Assembly: GCF_001598435.1 (NCBI RefSeq)
Contig: NZ_BCYY01000019.1
Coordinates: 1-64,000, forward strand
DNA from: Sphingomonas pituitosa NBRC 102491
GTDB lineage: Bacteria; Pseudomonadota; Alphaproteobacteria; Sphingomonadales; Sphingomonadaceae
DNA length: 64,000 nucleotides
Direction: 5' to 3'
Both the position numbers and the translations under genes were made by a program. Of the stretch, positions 53,525 to 62,486 are shown piece after piece; positions within the stretch are counted from its first letter, which is position 1, and each line of letters starts with the position of its first letter. The notes under the pieces were generated by a model. It had not been told where the DNA came from, did not search any database, and was given only the letters and a program-made list of their open reading frames with translations.

Positions 53525-53637
53525 AGCCCCTCCTCCTTGGAGGAGGGGTTGGGGGTGGAGGGATTCCAGGACGCCTGTTGATCTCGGTGAGACACGGCCC
53601 CACCCCCAGCCCCTCCCCTAAAGGGGAGGGGCTTGAG
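53525..53637. repeat. Palindromic intergenic repeat, copy B (after hslU)
   Basis: About 113 bp in the same orientation as copy A at 52093. It starts AGCCCCTCCTCCTTGGAGG, has GATCTCGGTGAGAC in the centre and ends CCCCTCCCCTAAAGGGGAGG plus GGCTTGA. It may fold to a long stem and act as the end of the hslVU transcript. Confidence 0.85.
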
Positions 53638-53696
53638 TAGCATCTACCCCAACGATCTGTCAGGTTCCCGCGACCGAATCGATCCCGGGGGATTCC

Positions 53697-55814
53697 ATGA
53701 AGAAACTCGTAATCGCCACGCTGCTGGCCGGTGCCGCCGCGGCACCGCTGCTCGCCCAGACCGGCACGCCCACGCCGCCGGTCGCAGCGAAGAAGCCCTA
53801 CACCGTCAAGGCACCCTTCGGCGCGACGCGCGAGGACCCCTATTACTGGCTGCGTGACGATACGCGGAAGAACCCCGAGATGCTCGCCTATCTCGCCGCC
53901 GAGAATGCCTATGCCGATGCGGTGCTGGCGCCGACCAGGCCCAAGGCGGACGCGCTGTATCGCGAGATTGTCGGCCACATCAAACAGGACGACGCGAGCG
54001 TCCCCTACGCCAGGCACGGCTATTTCTATTACACCCGCTTCGATACCGGTGCCGACTATGCCGTGGTCGCGCGCCGCAAGGGCAGCATGGCCGCGCCGGA
54101 ACAGATCCTGTTCGATCAGCCCATGATGGCCAAGGGCAAGAGCTTCTTCCAGATCGGTACCTGGCGGGTGAGCCCCGACAATGCCCGCATCGCCTGGGCC
54201 GAGGACACGGTCGGGCGGCGGCAATATGTCCTGAAGGTGAAGGACATCGCCACCGGCACGCTGCTCGCCGACACGGTGTCGAACATCGAGGCCGGGCTGG
54301 TGTGGTCGGCGGACGGCAAGACGATCTTCTATGTCGAGAAGGATCCGGTGACGCTGCTCGGCACGCGGGTGAAGGCGCATGTGCTCGGCACCCCCGCCTC
54401 GGCCGACCGGCTGGTCTATACCGAGAAGGACGACACCTTCTACATGAGCATCGGCGCCACCACCGACGAGCGCTATATCTGCATCAACCTCCATTCGACC
54501 GTGAGCGACGAGCAGCGCTGCGCCCCCGCCGCGAACCCGGTGGACTTCAAGCCAGTCGCCCCGCGGGAGCGCGACTTCCTGTACAATGCCGATCATCTCG
54601 GCGGGCGCTGGATCGTCCGCACCAACTTCCAGGCGCCCAATTACCGGATCATGGTGGTGCCCGATGCCAAGGCGGCGGCGGGCCGTGCGGCCTGGACCGA
54701 TCTGGTGCCGACCAGCGACCAGGTCTTCATCGAGGGCTTCCAGCCGTTCAACCGCTTCCTTGCGATCGAGGAGCGATCGGGCGGCAACAAGCGGCTGCGG
54801 ATGCTGACCCCTGCCGGGAAAAGCAGCTTCGTCGGCGCGGACGAGCCTGCCTATGTGATGAACCTCGACGTCAACGAGGATCCGGCCAGCCCGGTGCTGC
54901 GCTACACCTATGGCTCGCTGGTAACCCCGACCACGACCTATGAGGTCGATGCCGTAACCGGCAAGCGCACGGTGCTGAAGGTGCAGCCGGTGCCGGGCTA
55001 TGACGCCTCCAAGTACGTCACCGAGCGCGTCTGGGCGACCGCGCGCGACGGCACCAGGGTGCCGGTGAGCCTGGTCTACGCCAGGACCTTCCAGAAGAAC
55101 GGCACCGCCGCACTGTTCCAGTACGCCTATGGCAGCTACGGCAATTCGACCGATCCCAGCTTCAACCCCATGCTGCCGAGCATGCTCGATCGCGGCATGG
55201 TCTATGCCATCGCGCATATCCGCGGCGGGCAGGAAATGGGTCGCCACTGGTATGACGACGGCAAGATCTTCCACAAGAAGAACAGCTTCACCGACTTCGT
55301 CGACGTGACGCGCTTCCTGGTGGACCAGGGCTATGCCGCCAAGGGGCGCGTCGCGGCGATGGGCGGCAGCGCGGGCGGGTTGCTGATGGGCGCGGTGGCG
55401 AACCTGGCGCCGCAGGACTATCGCGTGATCATCGCGCAGGTGCCCTTCGTCGACGTGGTGACGACGATGCTCGACACCTCGATCCCGCTGACCACCGGCG
55501 AGTTCGACGAATGGGGCAACCCGGCCGAGAAGCGCTATTACGACTATATGCTGAGCTATTCGCCGTACGACAATGTGACGGCGCAGGCCTATCCGGCGCT
55601 CTATGTCGGCACCGGGTTATGGGACAGCCAGGTGCAATATTACGAGCCGACCAAATGGGTGGCGAAGCTGCGCGCGACCAAGACCGACGCGAACCCGCTG
55701 GTGTTCCGCGTCAACATGGAAGCGGGCCATGGCGGCAAGTCCGGCCGGTTCGAGCGGTACCACCAGAATGCGGAATATCTCGCCTTCGCACTCGACCAGC
55801 TGAAGGTGCAGTGA
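53697..55814 (+). CDS. Prolyl oligopeptidase family (S9) serine peptidase
   Basis: 705 residues, with a signal peptide (MKKLVIATLLAGAAAAPLLA). The N-terminal beta-propeller (about 75-430, starting APFGATREDPYYWLRDDTRK) gates a C-terminal hydrolase with S558 in GGSAGGLLMG, D643 in GLWDSQV and H678 in EAGHGGKSGR. It resembles oligopeptidase B, which cuts after basic residues, or prolyl oligopeptidase; FAYGSYG and AHIRGGQEMGRHWYDDGK are oligopeptidase B-like. Periplasmic peptide degradation is inferred. Confidence 0.93.
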   Translation: MKKLVIATLLAGAAAAPLLAQTGTPTPPVAAKKPYTVKAPFGATREDPYYWLRDDTRKNPEMLAYLAAENAYADAVLAPTRPKADALYREIVGHIKQDDASVPYARHGYFYYTRFDTGADYAVVARRKGSMAAPEQILFDQPMMAKGKSFFQIGTWRVSPDNARIAWAEDTVGRRQYVLKVKDIATGTLLADTVSNIEAGLVWSADGKTIFYVEKDPVTLLGTRVKAHVLGTPASADRLVYTEKDDTFYMSIGATTDERYICINLHSTVSDEQRCAPAANPVDFKPVAPRERDFLYNADHLGGRWIVRTNFQAPNYRIMVVPDAKAAAGRAAWTDLVPTSDQVFIEGFQPFNRFLAIEERSGGNKRLRMLTPAGKSSFVGADEPAYVMNLDVNEDPASPVLRYTYGSLVTPTTTYEVDAVTGKRTVLKVQPVPGYDASKYVTERVWATARDGTRVPVSLVYARTFQKNGTAALFQYAYGSYGNSTDPSFNPMLPSMLDRGMVYAIAHIRGGQEMGRHWYDDGKIFHKKNSFTDFVDVTRFLVDQGYAAKGRVAAMGGSAGGLLMGAVANLAPQDYRVIIAQVPFVDVVTTMLDTSIPLTTGEFDEWGNPAEKRYYDYMLSYSPYDNVTAQAYPALYVGTGLWDSQVQYYEPTKWVAKLRATKTDANPLVFRVNMEAGHGGKSGRFERYHQNAEYLAFALDQLKVQ

Positions 55815-55836
55815 CGGGTCCGGGGGCGGCTGCCGG

Positions 55837-56244
55837 TCAGCCGCCCTTCGGCCGGGTATAGGGCGTGAACTTGCCCATCCGGCAATAACCGCTGGGAATG
55901 CTCGTCCCCGGGGTCAGCACGCGGAACTGGTCGTTGCGGCAGAGCTGCCCGCCGCGCATCTCTACGATCACCGTGGTCAGCGGCGCGAGCGAGGGGCATT
56001 CGGCGACCAGATCGTTGCGATACAGTCGCGCGCCCTGGCGGTAGATCAGCGTCCGCGTGTCGATGATCTGGGGCCCGTCGATCATGCCGGGATTGATGCA
56101 GTCCTGCGGCTTGCCCGGTACCCGGTCGCCCAGTGCATCGGCGAGCTCGCGTCGTGCCTGGGCATCGCGCTGCGCCTGATATTCGGCATTCTGGACGCAG
56201 CCGGCGAGCGCCAGCGCGCCGGCGGTGATGATGACGAAACGCAT
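55837..56244 (-). CDS. Hypothetical lipoprotein (135 aa)
   Basis: A lipobox ALAG-C16 follows a short hydrophobic signal (MRFVIITAGALALAGC), so it is lipidated via Lgt and Lnt. The mature part has three Cys (DCINPG, AECPSL, QLCRND) plus GYCRMGKFTPY, possibly two disulfides. Similar small Cys-containing lipoproteins occur in sphingomonads with no known role. Convergent with the S9 peptidase gene. Confidence 0.7.
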   Translation of the reverse strand: MRFVIITAGALALAGCVQNAEYQAQRDAQARRELADALGDRVPGKPQDCINPGMIDGPQIIDTRTLIYRQGARLYRNDLVAECPSLAPLTTVIVEMRGGQLCRNDQFRVLTPGTSIPSGYCRMGKFTPYTRPKGG

Positions 56245-56271
56245 CCTCTTTCTCCTTCCGGCTCCTGCGAC

Positions 56272-57006
56272 TCAGCCGGCAAAACTATCCTTGGCCGCGC
56301 GACGTTCGGCGAGCATGCGCGCATCGGTGGCGCGGAGAAAGGGGTTCGTCGCCCGCTCCGCCGCGATCGTGGTGGGCACGGTCGCCTCGCCCGCCGCCCG
56401 CAGCCCTTCCACTTCCGCCAGGCGGGCGGCGATCGCGGCATTGTCCGGCTCGGCGACCCGCGCATAGCGACCGTTGGAGAGGGTATATTCGTGCGCGCAA
56501 TAGACCTGCGTCTCGCCCGGCAGCGCGGCGAGGCGCTGCATATTGGCGAACATCTGCTCGGGCGTGCCCTCGAACAGCCGCCCGCAGCCCATCGCGAACA
56601 GCGTGTCGCCCACGAACACCAGCGCGTCCCCGGCGAAGTGGTAGGCGATGTGGCCCGCCGTATGCGCCGGCACTTCGAGCACGGTCGCGCCGTGGCTGCC
56701 GATCGCCACCGCGTCGCCTTCGCCGACCAGCCGATCGGCGGTGGGGATCTTCGCTGCTTCGGCGGCAGGCGCGATCACGGTGCAGCCGGTCGCGGCCTTC
56801 AGCGCGGCGTTGCCGCCGGTATGATCGGGGTGCCAGTGGGTGTTCCAGATCGCCGTCAGCGTCCAGCCTCGCTCGGCCAGCGCGGCCAGCACGGGCTCGG
56901 CCTGGGCGGGATCGACCACGATCGTCTCGGCCGAGACGGGATCGTGGACCAGCCAGACGTAATTGTCGCTGAGCGCAGGAATGCGGACGATCTGGAGCGC
57001 GGTCAT
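56272..57006 (-). CDS. gloB: Hydroxyacylglutathione hydrolase (glyoxalase II)
   Basis: 244 residues, metallo-beta-lactamase fold. Metal site THWHPDHTGG (H57, H59, D61, H62), plus HTAGHIAYHF, GDTLFAMGCGRLFEG and CAHEYTLSN. It hydrolyses S-lactoylglutathione to lactate and glutathione. It starts 4 nt after the gloA stop, so both glyoxalase steps for methylglyoxal removal are in one operon. Confidence 0.95.
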   Translation of the reverse strand: MTALQIVRIPALSDNYVWLVHDPVSAETIVVDPAQAEPVLAALAERGWTLTAIWNTHWHPDHTGGNAALKAATGCTVIAPAAEAAKIPTADRLVGEGDAVAIGSHGATVLEVPAHTAGHIAYHFAGDALVFVGDTLFAMGCGRLFEGTPEQMFANMQRLAALPGETQVYCAHEYTLSNGRYARVAEPDNAAIAARLAEVEGLRAAGEATVPTTIAAERATNPFLRATDARMLAERRAAKDSFAG

Positions 57007-57010
57007 CGCC

Positions 57011-57445
57011 TCACCATTCGCCGGTATTCGGCATCGATGCCCAGGGCTCCTGCGGCGGCAGATGGCCGTCCTGGAGCAGCTCGATCGAAATGTTGTCGGG
57101 CGTGCGGACGAACGCCATGTGGCCGTCGCGCGGCGGCCGGTTGATCGTCACCCCGGCATCCTGCAGCCGCTGGCAGGTTTCGTAGATGTCGTCGACCTGG
57201 AAGGCGAGGTGGCCGAAGTTGCGGCCGCCGGTGTAGGTTTCCGGATCCCAGTTGTGGGTCAGCTCCACCTCGGCGGTACCGCGGCCGGTTTCGGGATCGA
57301 TGTCCGCATCGCTGGCGAGATAGATCAGCGTGAAGCGGCCCTTCTCGCTGGTGATGCGGTGCGTCTCCTTCAGGCCGAGTAGCGCGAAAAAGGCGATCGT
57401 CGCATCGGGATCGGTGACGCGGATCATGGTGTGGAGGAACTTCAC
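57011..57445 (-). CDS. gloA: Lactoylglutathione lyase (glyoxalase I)
   Basis: 144 residues from a GTG at 57445. The metal ligands are His in KFLHTMIRV, Glu in [11 protein letters not shown], His in [13 protein letters not shown] and Glu in ISIELLQDG. It isomerises the methylglyoxal-glutathione hemithioacetal. The longer frame to 58183 is a shadow of the TPR gene. First gene of gloAB. Confidence 0.95.
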   Translation of the reverse strand: MKFLHTMIRVTDPDATIAFFALLGLKETHRITSEKGRFTLIYLASDADIDPETGRGTAEVELTHNWDPETYTGGRNFGHLAFQVDDIYETCQRLQDAGVTINRPPRDGHMAFVRTPDNISIELLQDGHLPPQEPWASMPNTGEW

Positions 57446-57507
57446 GGGGCACTCCCTGATTGGCTTTGTCTGCCAGATAGGGGTGCCCGGCGCCAGGTTC
57501 CACCCGG

Positions 57508-58338
57508 CTATTTGGCCGGGGCGGCGTCGAACTGGGCGAGCGCGGCGCGCGCGGCGGTCGCCTGCGGACTGGTCGGCGCGGCGACGAGCACCTTGTTCCA
57601 GGCCGTCTTGGCGGCGGCTTCGTCGCCGCTCGCGGCAGCGATGTTGCCGGCCTCGAGCTGCACCGCGGCGTCGTCGCCGGCGCGCTTCACCGCCTCGGCG
57701 ATGTCCTTCTGCGCACGCGGCAGGTCGTTCATCCGCCGGGCGAGCGTCGCGGACAGCAGCCAGGCGAGCGGATCGTCGCCCGCCTTGGCGATCGCCACAT
57801 CGATATCGGCCCGCGCCCCGGCATTCTCGCCCGCGGCGACCGCAGCGCGGGCACGATCGAGATAGGCCTCGCCCAGCGCCAGCCCCTTGAGCATGCCGCT
57901 GGCCAGCGCGGCGTTGATCGCGGCGCGGGCCTTGGGCGGCTTCTTGGCGGCGAGCCAGGCATTGCCTGCCTGGGTCCAGTAAATTGCGGCGCGGGTACCA
58001 TCCTTCGCCGTCTCGGCTTCGCCTGCGGCTTCCTCGAAAGCGGCGGCGGCGGAATCCCAGCGTCCCTGGTTGGTATAGGCAACGGCGAGGCACTGGCGGG
58101 CGAACATGCCGCCCTTGTCGGCGCCCCATTTCACCGCCTCGTCGATCGCCGCACCCGGGTCGCCGGTGGCGAGGTCCATGCACTTGGTGAAGCGCGGCGG
58201 CTCGCCCGCGGGCGCCGGTGCAGCGGCCTTGGCCGCCGCGGCGCGCGCGCGCTCGGCATCGCGCAGCACCGGGCCGGACTTGGGCGGAAGCGCCGTGGTC
58301 TGCTGCTGGGCGATCAGCAGGAGGAGGGGGAAGAGCAT
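57508..58338 (-). CDS. Tetratricopeptide-repeat protein, probably exported
   Basis: 276 residues. A short hydrophobic N-terminus ([18 protein letters not shown]) may be a signal. The body is about six helical hairpins with TPR character: [40 protein letters not shown] and [20 protein letters not shown]. Such scaffolds hold protein partners. Its start overlaps the end of the upstream hydrolase gene by 25 nt. Partner unknown. Confidence 0.75.
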   Translation of the reverse strand: MLFPLLLLIAQQQTTALPPKSGPVLRDAERARAAAAKAAAPAPAGEPPRFTKCMDLATGDPGAAIDEAVKWGADKGGMFARQCLAVAYTNQGRWDSAAAAFEEAAGEAETAKDGTRAAIYWTQAGNAWLAAKKPPKARAAINAALASGMLKGLALGEAYLDRARAAVAAGENAGARADIDVAIAKAGDDPLAWLLSATLARRMNDLPRAQKDIAEAVKRAGDDAAVQLEAGNIAAASGDEAAAKTAWNKVLVAAPTSPQATAARAALAQFDAAPAK

Positions 58339-59045
58339 GCGGTCAGTACGTCCTCGGTGGCGCGGAGCAGCAGGCGGATGTCGGCGTCGCGCGACAGGCG
58401 GTGGTCTCCGCCCTTGACCAGCGTTACCTGCACATCGTCTGAACGGAGCGTGTCGGCAAGGCGCAGCGCCAGTTCCCACGGCACTTCCGCATCGCACTGG
58501 CCCTGGAGCAGGCGCACGGGGCCGGCAAAGCCGATCGGCGCTTCCAGCACCAGATTGGCCTCGCCCGAGGTCCAGAAGGGCAGGGTGGTGACCATCGGTT
58601 CGGGGCCGTAATCGCTGGGCTGCTCGAGGCGGCCCTGCTCGGCGAGCACGGCCTTCTCCGCGTCGGTGAAGCCCCAGCGGGTGAAATCGGGGGCGGCGGC
58701 GATGCCGACCATGCCGATCACCCGCTCCGGCCGCGCCTGCGCCACCAGCAGCATCAGCCAGCCGCCCATCGACGAGCCGACCAGCACCACGGGCCCTTCC
58801 GCCAGGCTGTCGATCATGTGCAGCGCATCGTCGCGCCAGCTGGCCAGCGTCTGGTCCTCGAATGCGCCGGGGCTTTCGCCGCAGCCCGCATAATCGAAGC
58901 GGAGGAACGCCTGGCCGCGTGCCTGCGCCCAGGCCTCCACCGCGAGCACTTTCGACCCCTGCATGTCCGATCGGTAGCCGGGCAGGAAGACGATGGTGGG
59001 CGAGGCGCCGGGCGTGTGGTGGTGGGCGAGGGACGGGCGGGTCAT
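58314..59045 (-). CDS. Alpha/beta hydrolase
   Basis: 243 residues. Nucleophile S92 is in [11 protein letters not shown], the acid is in [16 protein letters not shown], and the His in [13 protein letters not shown]. The oxyanion region is [14 protein letters not shown]. The layout resembles palmitoyl-protein thioesterase ABHD10 and related small hydrolases. Substrate unknown. Coupled by overlap with the TPR gene. Confidence 0.88.
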   Translation of the reverse strand: MTRPSLAHHHTPGASPTIVFLPGYRSDMQGSKVLAVEAWAQARGQAFLRFDYAGCGESPGAFEDQTLASWRDDALHMIDSLAEGPVVLVGSSMGGWLMLLVAQARPERVIGMVGIAAAPDFTRWGFTDAEKAVLAEQGRLEQPSDYGPEPMVTTLPFWTSGEANLVLEAPIGFAGPVRLLQGQCDAEVPWELALRLADTLRSDDVQVTLVKGGDHRLSRDADIRLLLRATEDVLTACSSPSSC

Positions 59046-59152
59046 GCGCGGCGGTGTAGCCTTTCGTGCCGCTCGCCGCCAGCGACGGAACCGATCACCG
59101 ACATCGGGATTGATCGTAGGACATCGCCGGCCCGAAGGAGTACATACGAGGC

Positions 59153-59287
59153 ATGAGCACTGTAGAAAAAGCCATCGCCCTGCCAGTCCGCCGGTTCGTC
59201 CCGGGCACGCAGCTGATCTTCGGCGCCGCGATCGCAGTGTCGGGCCTGTCGGTGCTGGCCGGCAAGCTGATCGGCCTGCTGCCCTAA
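59153..59287 (+). CDS. Small membrane protein (44 aa), unknown function
   Basis: Reads MSTVEKAIALPVRRFVPGTQ, then a hydrophobic stretch LIFGAAIAVSGLSVLAGKLI and GLLP. An amphipathic N-terminal part precedes one membrane segment. A CGAGG sits 4 nt and a GAAGGAG 17 nt before the ATG, so the ribosome-binding site is not ideal. It overlaps the 3' end of the convergent M48 gene by 4 nt. Confidence 0.5.
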   Translation: MSTVEKAIALPVRRFVPGTQLIFGAAIAVSGLSVLAGKLIGLLP

Positions 59288-60333
59288 CGCGAAGGCGAAT
59301 CGCCGCACATCGTGCGAAGCGCCTGCCACTGCGCCGCGTCGAGCGCCGGCCGGTAGGTGGCCCCCGCGCGTGCACTTTCCTTGAAGGTGCGTTCGCGCGA
59401 CGACGAAAGCGGGTGCGAGGAGAGATAGTTCAGCAGCAGGCCGGCATTGCCGGGCTCCTTGTCCTGCTGCGCCAGGCGGGCGAACAGCGCCGCGGTGGGC
59501 AGGGGAGAAATGTCGGCGGCCTGGAGCCTGCCGATGGCATAGCCGTCCGCCCCGGCTTCGGCCTTGCGCGAATAGCGGGCGTTGAGCAGTGCGTTGCCAT
59601 AGCCGCTGATGTTGCTGCCGAAGCCGCCGAGCAGCAGCTTGAGGCCATATTGGCGGACCAGCGATTCCATCCCGTCGTGATGCGCGACATGGCCGAGCTC
59701 ATGGCCCAGCACGCCGGCGACCTCGTCGGGCGAGGCTGCATTCTGGATCAGCCCGTCGAACAGCACGACCTGGCCGCCGGGAAAGGCGACGGCGTTGACC
59801 ATGGGCGCGTGGACGACCCGGATGGTCACGTCTCCGTCCTGTCGCAGCCGGGCACCCAGCGCCTTCAGCGCCGCATTCCCCTCCCGCGTCGAACAGGCGT
59901 AGGTACCGAGATTGCCGACCATCAGCCGCCCCATGCGCTGCTCGACCGATTTCGGGATCAACCGTGCGATCAGCGGCGGCAGCTTGAGCGTGAAGCCCAC
60001 GGTGAGGATCGCCAGCACCGCGAGCACGCCGATCGAGCGCCACAGGCCGAACCGATCGATCCACTTCCCGTAGCGCGCCGGCTTTGGCAGCTGGACGGCG
60101 ATTTCGGACGGCGGGAATTCCATGAAGGTGATCCGCCAGCCCGGCCGTCCCTTCAGGCCGAAGGCGCGTTCGTGGTGGGAAGTGCCGTGTGGCTCCAGAT
60201 CGGCAAAGGCATAGGGGCCGGGATCGGCATCGTCGCCATGCAGCGTGAAATAGCGTTCGTCGGCACCCGGCACGATGGCCGGCATGCGCCGTTGGCCGCT
60301 GCGGCCGTCATAATGCCAGACCCGGGTTTCCAC
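59284..60333 (-). CDS. M48 family metallopeptidase
   Basis: 349 residues from a GTG behind GGGAGGGGAAC. An N-terminal cytosolic part (about 1-100) precedes one membrane segment (SIGVLAVLAILTVGFTLKL) and a periplasmic peptidase with HELGHVAHHDG as zinc site, EADGYA-like third ligand in AEAGADGYAIGRL, and NAVAFPGGQVVLFDGL. It resembles the YjgN-linked M48 group. DUF898 lies 13 nt upstream, and the pairing of these two families is common. Confidence 0.92.
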   Translation of the reverse strand: METRVWHYDGRSGQRRMPAIVPGADERYFTLHGDDADPGPYAFADLEPHGTSHHERAFGLKGRPGWRITFMEFPPSEIAVQLPKPARYGKWIDRFGLWRSIGVLAVLAILTVGFTLKLPPLIARLIPKSVEQRMGRLMVGNLGTYACSTREGNAALKALGARLRQDGDVTIRVVHAPMVNAVAFPGGQVVLFDGLIQNAASPDEVAGVLGHELGHVAHHDGMESLVRQYGLKLLLGGFGSNISGYGNALLNARYSRKAEAGADGYAIGRLQAADISPLPTAALFARLAQQDKEPGNAGLLLNYLSSHPLSSSRERTFKESARAGATYRPALDAAQWQALRTMCGDSPSR

Positions 60334-60346
60334 CTGTTCCCCTCCC

Positions 60347-61426
60347 TCAGAATGCGCCCATGTCCAAGCTATCGAACAGTCCTTCGCCCTGGCGGGGGGC
60401 GGGGGTGGTCGATTGGGTGAACTGCTCCGCGTCCAGCATACCATAAGCGCGAAGATGCCGAACGAAGAAGGCCCAGTTGCGATAGCTGACGAACGCCGCG
60501 CCGACGCCCAGCGTGCAGACCACCAGCGCGGCATTGCCCAGCGTCAACTTCAGCCAGTCCATCGTGCGGGCGGTGAACTCGAACTCGAGATGGCCGAGCG
60601 TGAGATTGTTGATCCCCTGGCGGAAATAGGCGGCGTAGTAGCTCAGCCCGACAAGACCGAGCAGGCCGGCGAACAACAGGTACAGGACGATGCCGCCGCC
60701 GATCACGAAGAGCGGGTTGGGCTGGCCGTCCGCTGCCTTCAGGCCAACGGCGTAGGCCAGCAGCACGGCGAGGATCACCGTCATCAGCGGGACGAGATAG
60801 AATGGCAGATAGCGCCGCATCAGGCCGTTGGTGAGCGCGCCGCTGCGGAAGGGATAGGGGCCGAAGCTCATCGCGTTCCAGCGCTCGTTCCACATGCTGA
60901 TCATCGCCCAAGGCACCAGCAGGCCGAACACGAAGCTGCCGACCAGCGAATGCCCCACATAGGAGAGCGCGTAGCGGAACCCCTGTGCGTCGCTGCCGCC
61001 GCGAATGCCGTGCCAATAGGTGCGGCTGAGGCGATAGCGAAGCGCGCGGAAGATCGCGAGACCGCCCAGTGCGAACAGGAAGCCGTAGCTCAGCGGGAAC
61101 AGCAGCACCCCGACGATGCGGCCGATCGTCGAACCCTGCAGTACCAGCCCCCCGGCCAGCAGGTTGAGCGCGGCGATCGGCACGAGCACGAGCAGCATCA
61201 CCAGCAACGAGCCGAGGAACAGCTCGCGGCCGGTGCCGGTCCATTCCAGCCGATCGTCGATGAAGCGTGTCTGGCTCCACAGGTAGCGCCGGGTGCGGGT
61301 CCGCGCCCAGAAGCTGTACAGCCCCAGCGTCACCATGGTGAGCAGCAGGTTGGTGAAGGCGATCGGCGCGTATTCGCGCCAAGATCCGGTGAATTCGAAC
61401 GCGCCGCGTTCGCTCTCATGTTCCAT
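60347..61426 (-). CDS. DUF898 (YjgN-like) membrane protein
   Basis: 359 residues with about eight membrane segments. FEFTGSWREYAPIAFTNLLL, then GLYSFWARTRTRRYLWSQTR, is the family N-terminal signature, repeated in weaker form near residue 180 (MISMWNERWNAMSFGPYPF). Function unknown. The gene precedes the M48 peptidase by 13 nt, so the two likely form an operon and may work together at the membrane. Confidence 0.9.
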   Translation of the reverse strand: MEHESERGAFEFTGSWREYAPIAFTNLLLTMVTLGLYSFWARTRTRRYLWSQTRFIDDRLEWTGTGRELFLGSLLVMLLVLVPIAALNLLAGGLVLQGSTIGRIVGVLLFPLSYGFLFALGGLAIFRALRYRLSRTYWHGIRGGSDAQGFRYALSYVGHSLVGSFVFGLLVPWAMISMWNERWNAMSFGPYPFRSGALTNGLMRRYLPFYLVPLMTVILAVLLAYAVGLKAADGQPNPLFVIGGGIVLYLLFAGLLGLVGLSYYAAYFRQGINNLTLGHLEFEFTARTMDWLKLTLGNAALVVCTLGVGAAFVSYRNWAFFVRHLRAYGMLDAEQFTQSTTPAPRQGEGLFDSLDMGAF

Positions 61427-61479
61427 GGAAGTCCCCCTTTGGCCGCCAGCGCTAGCGGCCAAAGGTTGACGTTATATGA

Positions 61480-62373
61480 TCATTGCGCAGCGGTGAAGGT
61501 GTCGCACTGGCGCGGGTCGCCGCTTTCCAGGCCGCGCTTCAGCCACGCCATGCGCTGCGCCGAGGTGCCATGGGTGAAGCTGTCCGGCACCACGCTGCCC
61601 TGCGCCTCGCGCTGGAGGGTATCGTCGCCGATCGCGTTCGCGGCGGTCATGCCTTCCTCGATGTCGCCGGGTTCCAGCCGGTCGCGGTTTCGCGCCGCCC
61701 AGACGCCGGCATAGCAGTCGGCCTGCAGTTCCAGCTTCACCGACAGGCGGTTGCCCTCGGTCTTCGAGCCGCGGGCCTGCGCCTGCGAGACTTCGGTGGA
61801 GGTGCCGAGCAGGTCCTGGATATGGTGGCCCATCTCGTGCGCGATCACATAGTCGCGGGCGAAATCGCCCTTGGCGCCGAAGCGGTTCTGCAACTCGTCG
61901 AAGAAGGTCGTGTCGATATACACGCCGTCGTCGCTAGGGCAGTAGAACGGGCCTACCGCCGAGGTAGCGGCGCCGCAGCCGGTGTTCGCGCCGCCCTTGA
62001 AGAAGTTGATCGTCGCGGGCTGATAGTCGTTCCGCCCCATTTCCTGGAAGATCTTCGCCCAGGTGAGGTCGGTGCTGCGCATCACCCGGCACGCTTCGAG
62101 CCGCCGTTCGTTGACGCGGCATACCTGCTGGCCGGACTGGCCCGCCGTCGGCGAGCGCCCGGCGCTGCCGCCGCCGCTCGATCCCAGCATGCCGCCGCCG
62201 CCACCCAGGCCGAACATCACCAGCGCGATGATGCCGATCAGCACGATGCCGCCGCAGCCCATGCCCCGGCCGAGGAACATCGGCAGCAGGCCCAGCAGCG
62301 GAAAGCCGCCGCCACCGCCGCCCGAGCCCAGGTCGCGGGCATTGTCGGTAGGATCCAGATCGTCGAGCCGCAT
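61480..62373 (-). CDS. YpfJ-type neutral zinc metallopeptidase
   Basis: 297 residues. A Gly-rich N-terminus with one membrane segment (GGIVLIGIIALVMFGLGGGG) anchors a domain with zinc motif VIAHEMGHHIQDLLG near residue 185 and ELQADCYAGVWA, which supplies the third ligand. FYCPSDDGVYIDTTFFDEL is a family block. Substrate unknown. It is the third membrane-linked metallopeptidase-type gene in 3 kb. Confidence 0.93.
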   Translation of the reverse strand: MRLDDLDPTDNARDLGSGGGGGGFPLLGLLPMFLGRGMGCGGIVLIGIIALVMFGLGGGGGMLGSSGGGSAGRSPTAGQSGQQVCRVNERRLEACRVMRSTDLTWAKIFQEMGRNDYQPATINFFKGGANTGCGAATSAVGPFYCPSDDGVYIDTTFFDELQNRFGAKGDFARDYVIAHEMGHHIQDLLGTSTEVSQAQARGSKTEGNRLSVKLELQADCYAGVWAARNRDRLEPGDIEEGMTAANAIGDDTLQREAQGSVVPDSFTHGTSAQRMAWLKRGLESGDPRQCDTFTAAQ

Positions 62374-62486
62374 CGGGCCTCCCCATTGTTTGCTTGGCGT
62401 CACAATGCGCCAGCGCGCCGTGCGTTGCACGCGTTCTGACGAGGTTCGTATTGCTCCGCAGCATGGGATGGGCCACATCGCGTGCC

